A DNA stretch of 64,000 bases from Allobrachymonas sp. (lineage in GTDB: Bacteria > Pseudomonadota > Gammaproteobacteria > Burkholderiales > Burkholderiaceae_C): assembly GCA_030529505.1 (NCBI GenBank), contig JAUMWT010000001.1, positions 1 to 64,000 of the forward strand. Reading direction: 5' to 3'. Positions within the stretch are counted from its first letter, which is position 1. The number at the start of each line of letters is the position of its first letter. Both the position numbers and the translations under genes were made by a program. The notes beneath the pieces were generated by a model that was not told where the DNA came from, made no database searches, and worked only from the letters and a program-made list of their open reading frames with translations. Below are positions 58,356 through 64,000 of the stretch, in pieces.

Positions 58356-59177
58356 ATGAGCCCAGCCGCCCCCACCCCCAACGACGATGAACTGGCTGGT
58401 GCCGAGCAGCCCTTCATGGAACATCTGCTGGAACTGCGCACGCGCTTGCTGCGCAGCCTGTACGGCATTGCCCTGGCCACCCTTGCGCTGGCCCTCTACC
58501 CTGGCCCCGCGCGCCTGCTCGACTTTCTGGCCCAGCCCATTCGCGCCCATTTGCCGCCCAACACGCGCATGATTGCGGTAGACGTGTTCTCGCCTTTCAT
58601 CATGCCCCTGAAGGTGCTGCTGCTGCTGGGCGTGATGGCCGCCATGCCCTGGGTGATGTATCAGATCTGGGCCTTTATCGCGCCGGGCCTGTACAAGCAC
58701 GAAAAGCGCCTGGCCTTGCCGCTGATCGTGGCGGGCAGCCTGCTGGCCTATGGCGGCATTGCTTTTGTGCAGTTTCTGGTGCTGGATCGGATGTTTGCCT
58801 TCATCCAGAAATTCGCCCCAGAAACGGTGGCCACCACGCCCGATGTGGCCTCTTATGTGCAAACCCTGCTCTCGCTCTACCTGGCTTTTGCACTGGCTTT
58901 TCAGGTGCCCATTGTGGTGATTCTGCTGGTGCGTTTTGGCATCGTTTCCATCGAAAAACTCAGAAGCTTTCGCCGCTTTTTCATCGTCATCGCTTTCGTG
59001 ATTGCTGCCATCGTCACACCGCCCGATGTGCTCTCGCAATTGGCTTTGGCCATCCCCATGTGTCTGCTCTACGAGGCCGGCCTGTACGCCGCCAGGTGGT
59101 TTTTGAAAGACGCATCAGCCAGCCGTCCATCAGATACGGGCACAGATGTCACTCAAGCTGAAAACAGAAGCGAATAA
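58356..59177 (+). CDS. tatC: Twin-arginine translocase subunit TatC
   Basis: The start at MSPAAPTPNDDELAG gives 273 residues with six transmembrane helices. Hallmarks are PFMEHLLELRTRLLRSLYG (with the conserved Glu), DVFSPFIMPLKVLLLLG, PWVMYQIWAFIAPGLYKHEKR and a late LRSFRRFFIV/PDVLSQLALAIPMCLLYE. It is the membrane core that recognises twin-arginine signals. An open frame exists from 58245 but lacks support. The tatB-tatC gap of ~240 bp is larger than usual. Confidence 0.95.
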   Translation: MSPAAPTPNDDELAGAEQPFMEHLLELRTRLLRSLYGIALATLALALYPGPARLLDFLAQPIRAHLPPNTRMIAVDVFSPFIMPLKVLLLLGVMAAMPWVMYQIWAFIAPGLYKHEKRLALPLIVAGSLLAYGGIAFVQFLVLDRMFAFIQKFAPETVATTPDVASYVQTLLSLYLAFALAFQVPIVVILLVRFGIVSIEKLRSFRRFFIVIAFVIAAIVTPPDVLSQLALAIPMCLLYEAGLYAARWFLKDASASRPSDTGTDVTQAENRSE

Positions 59178-59219
59178 GCCCTTGAACTGAACCTATCCAT
59201 CGGCAACTGATCGGCACCT

Positions 59220-59522
59220 ATGTCTTTCCCCCTCAAAATCGCCATCTACGCTACACCCGGCGCCAAAACCACGCAACTGGCCGGCCTGCATGAGCAAGCC
59301 CTGCGTCTGCGCCTGGCCGCCCCGCCGGTGGATGGCAAAGCCAACAGCGCCCTGCTGGCCTGGGCCGCCCAAACCTTTGACGTAAGCAAAAAACAAGTGG
59401 AACTGCTGCACGGTGCTGCCAGCCGGCAAAAAGTCATCCAGATCTCTTTTGCGTCCGAAGCTCAGCGCCAAGCCGCCCAGGCGCATCTGCAAAGCCTGCA
59501 ACAACAACTTGCCAACCCGTAG
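59220..59522 (+). CDS. DUF167/YggU family protein
   Basis: The 100-residue protein shows the DUF167 pattern: [37 protein letters not shown] then [23 protein letters not shown]. It is a small mixed alpha/beta protein of unknown function with homologues across bacteria. It lies 42 bp after tatC and 16 bp before the VOC gene, likely in the same transcript. Confidence 0.92.
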   Translation: MSFPLKIAIYATPGAKTTQLAGLHEQALRLRLAAPPVDGKANSALLAWAAQTFDVSKKQVELLHGAASRQKVIQISFASEAQRQAAQAHLQSLQQQLANP

Positions 59523-59538
59523 AAAAGGGAGCCTTCAC

Positions 59539-60042
59539 ATGAATCCTTGCGCTCAAACCACCGACCGCCCCTTCAAGATTCTGGGCATTCAGCAAATCGC
59601 CATCGGCGGGCCAGACAAGCAGCGCCTGCAAACCTTGTGGGTTGATATCTTCGGGCTGGAACAAACCGGCACTTTCAAAAGCGAGCGCGAGAATGTGGAC
59701 GAAGACATCTGCGCCATCGGCACCGGCCCTTTCAAAGTGGAGGTGGATCTGATGCAACCGTTGGATCCCGAAAAAAAACCCGCCGTGCACAGCACGCCGC
59801 TCAATCACGTGGGCCTGTGGGTGGACGATTTGCCCGCGGCCGTGGAATGGATGACGGCACGCGGCGTGCGCTTTGCCCCCGGCGGTATCCGCAAAGGCGC
59901 TGCAGGCTATGACATCACCTTCTTGCACCCCAAAGCCAATGAGGAGTTTCCCATCGGCGGCGAAGGCGTGCTGATCGAACTGGTGCAAGCCCCGCCGGAA
60001 GTCATCCAGGCCTTTGCCACGCTGGCCCAGCACGCGGGCTGA
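59539..60042 (+). CDS. VOC (glyoxalase/bleomycin resistance) superfamily protein
   Basis: The start at 59539 has AAAAGGGAG upstream and gives 167 residues. Two beta-alpha-beta3 modules are visible: [30 protein letters not shown], and later [26 protein letters not shown] with [11 protein letters not shown]. His and Glu at the module ends match the metal ligands of glyoxalase-type enzymes. It resembles lactoylglutathione-lyase-like or methylmalonyl-CoA-epimerase-like proteins; the substrate is not identifiable. Confidence 0.88.
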   Translation: MNPCAQTTDRPFKILGIQQIAIGGPDKQRLQTLWVDIFGLEQTGTFKSERENVDEDICAIGTGPFKVEVDLMQPLDPEKKPAVHSTPLNHVGLWVDDLPAAVEWMTARGVRFAPGGIRKGAAGYDITFLHPKANEEFPIGGEGVLIELVQAPPEVIQAFATLAQHAG

Positions 60043-60084
60043 GAGATTGCGGCCAGCGGCCAATCAAATTCAGCCGTCTATCAA

Positions 60085-60120
60085 GAAAACAAAGCCCGCT
60101 GATCAGCGGGCTTTTTGTTT
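60085..60120. terminator. Bidirectional terminator after the VOC gene
   Basis: AAAGCCCGCTGA and TCAGCGGGCTTT form a loop-less perfect palindrome at 60091-60114 flanked by an A-tract and TTTTTGTTT. It serves the plus-strand tat-VOC unit. Confidence 0.85.
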
Positions 60121-60321
60121 GCTTATTTGCCTTGACTGCGCGTCGGCACATCGCTAACTCATCGCTGACTGAAAGCGATGCGGATTGTTGCCAGCCACCT
60201 GCCGCTGCTTTCCACCGCTTTCAGCCACCGTTTGCCTCATCGGCCTATTTGGCAAACCTGCGTATTGGCACGCAGGCTGTTGCTGCTTGTGTGTGATAGC
60301 GGCGCTTGATGGCTGCTGACT

Positions 60322-61104
60322 TTATGACTGCGTTTGCCGCCCGCGCCGCGCCCGGGCCAGCGCCGCTTCGATGATGGCACGCTTGCGCTCTTGCTCGCTC
60401 ATTGCAACCGTTTCGCTTGCCGCGCCCGCGACATCCGCCGCAGCGCCAGGCGCTTGAGCGGCTTGAGCCGCTTTGCCTGGAGGTGCGTCTGCCCCCCCAA
60501 CCGCATCGCTCGCGTCCTGATCGGCCGCATGGGCCGGGCGCGTTTCTTGACTTGTTTGCAGGCGCAGCTGGCGTTGGCTGTAGCGTTGCAAGGCTTGGTC
60601 AGCCTGCTGTTGCGACCACGCCGCCCAGCCCGTGGGCACTGCCTCATCTGCCCAGCCCTGCCCCAATGGCTCCATCGCAATGCAATCCACCGGGCAGGCC
60701 AGTACGCACAGCTCGCAGCCGGTGCAATAAGCCTCCAGCACGGTGTGCATGCGTTTGCGCCCACCCAAGATGGCATCGGTCGGGCAAGCCTTGATGCACA
60801 GCGTGCAGCCGATGCACCAGTTTTCATCGATCACGGCCAGCGTCATCGGGCCTTCTTGGCCGCAGGCAGAGTCAATCGCCAAGCCCTGCGCCCGCTCGGG
60901 TTGCCCTATGGCCTGCGCGATACGGATGATGCCTTCCTGCCCGCCCGGCGGGCATTGATTGATGGGCGCCTGCCCCTGCGCAATGGCCTGGGCATAAGCC
61001 GCGCAATCCGGCTGGCCGCAACGCCTGCACTGGGTTTGCGGCAAAACCCGGTGAATGCGCTGCGCCAGATCGGCAGAATCTGCATCGGCTGCTGGTGTGT
61101 TCAT
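60322..61104 (-). CDS. rnfB: RnfB-like soluble ferredoxin
   Basis: Start 61104 gives 260 residues. The N-terminus lacks the membrane helix of RnfB and begins with an Fe-S motif (CRRCGQPDCAAYAQAIAQG with a later QCPPGG). Two [4Fe-4S] motifs follow: CIGCTLCIKACPTDAI and CTGCELCVLACPVDCI. The final ~110 residues are Ala/Gln-rich. In many Betaproteobacteria such a stand-alone RnfB-like protein occurs without other rnf genes, and none are seen here. It is presumably an electron carrier; its partner is unknown. Confidence 0.87.
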   Translation of the reverse strand: MNTPAADADSADLAQRIHRVLPQTQCRRCGQPDCAAYAQAIAQGQAPINQCPPGGQEGIIRIAQAIGQPERAQGLAIDSACGQEGPMTLAVIDENWCIGCTLCIKACPTDAILGGRKRMHTVLEAYCTGCELCVLACPVDCIAMEPLGQGWADEAVPTGWAAWSQQQADQALQRYSQRQLRLQTSQETRPAHAADQDASDAVGGADAPPGKAAQAAQAPGAAADVAGAASETVAMSEQERKRAIIEAALARARRGRQTQS

Positions 61105-61656
61105 GGCTGTTGGCTGGCTAGGCGGTGTGGCGGCTTTGGTTCTCAACTTCCGGGCTCTCTCAACAGAAGACAATGGCAGGCAGAGCAGGATGGCATGCAG
61201 GACATCCATTCACGGTGAACGATTTATGCACCGCCTCAAGGCTCGGCCCGATCGGCGAGGGCTGCGCAAAGCCCTCCGTCCGTGAGTCAAGTGCCAGTAA
61301 AGAAAGCGTGAAATGGTTTTGATGGCTGGGCAGCCCAGCCAACAGGGGCAGGATTATGCCTGCCGCGCCTGCAACCTTGGCCTCTCATCAGGCAGCCCAA
61401 GCAGCAGTCGCCAGCCACTGACAATGGCCCGCCCTCGCTGGCACATGGGGCAAACAAAGCCTGCTGAGCGCCAAACGTGCAGCCTCGCCGCCTCATCGCA
61501 ACCCTGCAACAAACGCAAGCACTTTCCAGGCGGCGCGAGGCGTACACTGTGTTTTGCGCCGATCCAACCGCCTTTCATGGGCGCGAGCGGCACGGCTGCG
61601 TCCATTCCGCCCACTGTCAAATCACTGGCCCCGCCCCAACGTTTTGCTTGCAACAG
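61105..61656. other. 552-bp divergent gap before the small lipoprotein
   Basis: It contains a short hairpin GGCTGGGC-A-GCCCAGCC (61324-61340). Open frames across it have no domain or ribosome site. I see no tRNA or clear promoter pair. Confidence 0.4.
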
Positions 61657-62106
61657 ATGTGCCTTCCGCCCTGCTCCATCAGCCAACGCCCATCCATTTC
61701 AGCCTGCTGCATAGGCTGGCTGTTTGCCTGTCTGCTGGGCGCTTGTGCCCACAGCCCCATCACCGCCCCGCGCAGCAGCGACATGCCACCGGCCATCAAC
61801 GTCAACGGCATCATGGTAGGCAGCGCCAATCGTCTGGCCCTCTACACCTACGATGGAGACACGCCCTTGCACTCCAACTGCCTGGACGCCTGCAGCAGCG
61901 AATGGCTGCCGTTTTATGCGGGCGAGCACGACGTGAGCCGTGGCGACTTCAGCATCTTGACGCGCCAGGACGGGCGCAGGCAGTGGGCTTTGGTGGGCAA
62001 GCCCCTGTATTTTTGGGCCGGTGAATTGCCGCCTGAACAGCAAGCCAAAGAAGCGGCAAGCTCACAGTGGAAAGTGTTTCGCGTTCCGCCATCGTCGGCT
62101 CAATGA
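61657..62106 (+). CDS. Small lipoprotein of the COG4315 (Lipoprotein_15) type
   Basis: The product (149 residues from ATG 61657; the frame is open to 61477) has a lipobox LLGAC after a hydrophobic helix. The mature part has NRLALYTYDGDTPLHSNCLDACSSEWLPF, the repeat motif of COG4315 secreted lipoproteins (YTYD, then C, then WPP/WLP). The second repeat is partly kept (FSILTRQDGRRQWALVGKPLYFW). Role unknown; such proteins are periplasmic or outer-membrane. Start choice is uncertain. Confidence 0.8.
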   Translation: MCLPPCSISQRPSISACCIGWLFACLLGACAHSPITAPRSSDMPPAINVNGIMVGSANRLALYTYDGDTPLHSNCLDACSSEWLPFYAGEHDVSRGDFSILTRQDGRRQWALVGKPLYFWAGELPPEQQAKEAASSQWKVFRVPPSSAQ

Positions 62107-62289
62107 GGCGTGAAGGACGATTGCTGCCACACATGCTACACCCGGCAGACACAGGCAGGATGCCTTGGCCTTCGAACGATCTGGGAACACCCCTTGCGAA
62201 GGGGTAAACGTTGCCCCAAAAGTTGCCCCCATTTTATGCCGGCTGCCCTGGGATTTCTTCGGACGCCCTGGGACAAACAAGGTGTTGAT

Positions 62290-62338
62290 TCCCAAAAGAA
62301 AATCCGCCAGTTCCGGACGTTATCGGAAGCTGGCGGAT
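62290..62338 (-). terminator. Terminator of the tRNA-Pro gene
   Basis: On the minus strand CCGCCAGCTTCCG pairs with CGGAACTGGCGG (with a bulge), followed by ATTTTCTTTTGG. It begins 8 bp after the tRNA 3' end. Confidence 0.75.
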
Positions 62339-62345
62339 GATGTGT

Positions 62346-62422
62346 TGGTCGGCGTGGCGGGATTCGAACTCGCGACCCCTTGCACCCCATGCAAGTGCGC
62401 TACCAGGCTGCGCTACACGCCG
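62346..62422 (-). tRNA. tRNA-Pro (GGG)
   Basis: The 77-nt cloverleaf has acceptor CGGCGTG/CACGCCG, a D arm with AGCCTGGTAGC, anticodon arm CTTGC ATGGGGT GCAAG with anticodon GGG, T loop TTCGAAT and an encoded CCA. It lies beside merR and ihfA, the usual betaproteobacterial order. Confidence 0.97.
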
Positions 62423-62431
62423 AAAGACGTG

Positions 62432-62437
62432 ATTATA
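62432..62437 (-). promoter_or_regulatory. -10 box of tRNA-Pro
   Basis: TATAAT on the minus strand lies 9 bp upstream of the tRNA 5' end. No good -35 is seen at 17 bp. Confidence 0.5.
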
Positions 62438-62878
62438 GAGGCAATTTCTTGCCGTTTTACAGCACGCACACAAAAAACAGGGAGTGAAGCCGCACAAATG
62501 GGCAGCAGGATGGGGCTTGCCAAAGCGCACCCTCGCTCGAAGGTCATGCCTGCCCCATGCGCATCGGGCTGCCACTGCAAGACAAGCCCGGCATGTATCG
62601 TGATGCATGAACGCATTGCTTGATTCGCCCACTGCCACCTTGCGCCCACCCTGCTGTTCTGCCTACGACACAGCCGCAAGCCAAGCACAACCTCCCTCCT
62701 GCCCGGATTGGCGACCATTCTTCCGCCAATTGGCCCGCTGGCGTCGAAGCTGGAGCGTGGCGCATCGACCATTGCGCATGCCCTGTCCGGCCCCTGGTTG
62801 AGCGCTCAAAGAGCCTGTGAATACGTTGCCCTTGAGCCAATTTCGATAGCATTTAATGGCGAACGACTTCGCATCACC
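62438..62878. other. Gap between tRNA-Pro and merR, with a decayed repeat half
   Basis: Around 62813-62850 AGAGCCTGTGAATACG, then TTGAGCCAATTTCGAT, follows the order of the dispersed-element left end but is diverged. No gene is supported here; open frames are random. Confidence 0.35.
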
Positions 62879-62906
62879 ACAAAAAAGGGCCACATGCTTG
62901 TGGCCC
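62879..62906 (-). terminator. Terminator of the merR-family gene
   Basis: On the minus strand GGGCCACA and TGTGGCCC (62887-62906) are joined by a 4-nt loop and followed by TTTTTT. Confidence 0.9.
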
Positions 62907-62964
62907 TGATCGAAAACCATTGATGTGTTTTGCGCTGGCGACTTTGTCGATGGCGATCGTGCCA

Positions 62965-63396
62965 TCAACTCAAGAAGTTGCGCAAGGCTTCGAGCTCCTG
63001 CCGGATCAAGCGCCAATCCAGAGCGGGGCCTTTTTTTTCAGCCGCAACGGGCAACGAAGCGTCCAGCGGCTGTGCATTGGCTTGGCCCTGGCCCTGCTCC
63101 GCGGCTGGCTCCGCCTCTGCGGTCTGCGCCGTGCGGTTCTTGCTGCCTTCCAATTGGCTGCGGGCACCGCTGATGGTGAAGCCCTGCTCGTAGAGCAAAT
63201 CACGGATGCGGCGCACCATCAGCACTTCATGATGCTGGTAATAACGCCGGTTGCCACGCCGCTTCATGGGATTGAGCTGCGTGAATTCCTGCTCCCAATA
63301 GCGCAGCACATGGGGTTTGACCGCGCAGAGATCCGCCACTTCTCCGATGGTGAAATAACGCTTTGCAGGAATGGGGGGCAAAACGGGCGTTTTCAT
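62965..63396 (-). CDS. MerR-family transcriptional regulator
   Basis: The 143-residue protein starts at MKTPVLPPIPAKRYF, with AGGAG upstream. Residues 14-85 form the winged-helix DNA-binding domain: YFTIGEVADLCAVKPHVLRYWEQEF, NRRYYQHHEVLMVRRIRDLLYEQGFTI. The remainder is Ala/Gln/Glu-rich with a short helical end and no metal-binding Cys, so the ligand is unknown. It is the MerR protein next to ihfA and tRNA-Pro across Burkholderiales. A 25-bp palindrome lies 121 bp upstream of the start. Confidence 0.93.
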   Translation of the reverse strand: MKTPVLPPIPAKRYFTIGEVADLCAVKPHVLRYWEQEFTQLNPMKRRGNRRYYQHHEVLMVRRIRDLLYEQGFTISGARSQLEGSKNRTAQTAEAEPAAEQGQGQANAQPLDASLPVAAEKKGPALDWRLIRQELEALRNFLS

Positions 63397-63811
63397 GGAA
63401 GCTCCTGGCAAGACGAGGGGCTGCGGTTGAGTTGATGAAGAACTTGAAAAAGCGGGCGATATCTGCCTGTGGCTGCTGCGTATTATCCATGCTGTTCATG
63501 CCGCTCTCGCCGCCGCATTCATGCATCGGGCATGCATGAATGATGTCGCCCAATGATTCAAGGGGCTGGCCCAGGCGTCCGTCTCTTTCAAGCCCGGATG
63601 CGGCTGAGCGGTTCAAACAGCCAGGGTCAGAGCTTTGAGCGCAGGGCAAGATCCAGCCTCGGCAAGCAAGGCGACCGGCTGGGCTGCTCCCTGCTAATCG
63701 GATCGCCGCTTGTGCTTGATTGTTCCAGCGCCAGATGATGAACAGGGGGCCAAGCAAGCCAGATCAGCCCGCCCGCATCAGGCCAGGCAAGCAACGGGTG
63801 GCAAGACGGCC
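63397..63811. other. 415-bp gap between merR and ihfA
   Basis: It holds the palindrome at 63517-63541 and GATAAT on the minus strand near 63487-63482, a possible merR -10 box. No gene is supported. Confidence 0.45.
63517..63541. promoter_or_regulatory. 25-bp palindrome upstream of merR
   Basis: ATTCATGCAT and ATGCATGAAT flank CGGGC exactly. The site lies upstream of a candidate merR promoter and could be an operator; its protein is unknown. Confidence 0.5.
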
Positions 63812-64000
63812 TTATTCGATGACGGCAGCAGCGTCGGCTTCGTCAGCGTCTTCCCCCTGCACCACGGCCTTGAGTTTGTGGCTGGCGTGAAAGGTGACGA
63901 CGCGGCGCGCTTCGATTGAGATCAGTTCACCTGTGCGCGGGTTGCGGCCCGGCCGCGGCGATTTGGCACGCAGCTGAAAGTTGCCAAAGCCCGATATTTT
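63812..64000 (-). CDS. ihfA: Integration host factor alpha subunit, 5' end cut by the window
   Basis: The last 62 residues are visible, from [20 protein letters not shown] through [23 protein letters not shown] to a stop at 63812-63814. This is the beta-arm and C-terminal helix of IHF alpha; the GRNPRTGE element and proline that intercalates DNA are present. IHF bends DNA and assists, among other things, sigma-54 promoters. An acidic Ala/Asp/Glu-rich tail of ~14 residues is added. The start lies beyond the right edge. Confidence 0.95.
   Translation of the reverse strand, partial: KISGFGNFQLRAKSPRPGRNPRTGELISIEARRVVTFHASHKLKAVVQGEDADEADAAAVIE

Overview
The window is a gene-dense, GC-rich chromosomal segment of a betaproteobacterium. 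It most probably comes from Burkholderiales, near Comamonadaceae, although the genus cannot be fixed from the sequence. Markers are the hfq-hflX-hflK-hflC-DUF2065 operon, the hisZ-purA-phosphoribosyltransferase run, the ihfA-merR-tRNA-Pro(GGG) order, tatABC, and house-keeping genes (ftsY, uvrD, ppiD) of betaproteobacterial type. There is no rRNA operon, CRISPR array, prophage or transposase.

Layout. At 0-4 kb lies a signalling cluster: a partial uncharacterised protein, an MglA-like small GTPase, a protein with a probable winged helix and roadblock-like half, then a perfect 33-bp palindrome and a textbook sigma-54 promoter. That promoter drives a roadblock protein, an Aer-type PAS protein and a PhnD-like binding protein without a signal peptide. 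At 4-12.5 kb are a degenerate BioC-like methyltransferase, comF, pyrE, a DUF4124 protein, ftsY, a chorismatase (XanB2/FkbO type) and a YfhL ferredoxin. At 12.5-16.4 kb is a four-gene dipeptide-type ABC transporter without a binding protein. At 16.8-26.8 kb are an AraC/GyrI-like regulator, a nitroreductase, an AGCS amino-acid symporter, a two-subunit class 1B dihydroorotate dehydrogenase (unusual for this group), a ClC channel, a DUF389 protein and an HdeD-like protein. At 27-35.5 kb are tRNA-His, ppiD, uvrD, hisZ, purA and a phosphoribosyltransferase. At 35.8-43.6 kb are metC, an AT-richer lipoprotein gene, an MscS channel, a proline iminopeptidase, trhP and an esterase. At 43.6-48 kb, on the minus strand, is the hfq-hfl operon. 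At 48.5-57 kb are a giant alpha-2-macroglobulin and pbpC, followed by tatABC, a DUF167 protein, a VOC protein, a soluble RnfB-like ferredoxin, a small lipoprotein, tRNA-Pro, a MerR regulator and the end of ihfA.

How the genes work together. Envelope protection and stress are prominent: A2M with PBP1C, HflKC, PpiD, MscS, ClC and HdeD. Pyrimidine synthesis is represented by pyrE and pyrDK, purine synthesis by purA, and histidine synthesis by hisZ. The first 4 kb is the best candidate for an undescribed system. It is a GTPase/roadblock switch linked, through a sigma-54 promoter, to a redox- or ligand-sensing PAS protein and a cytoplasmic periplasmic-binding-protein-like sensor.

A second notable feature is a family of dispersed intergenic elements of about 175 bp. 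They have inverted CCTGTTCA..AATCTC ends, with four clear copies (one of double length) and two decayed halves. They fill several of the otherwise empty gaps.
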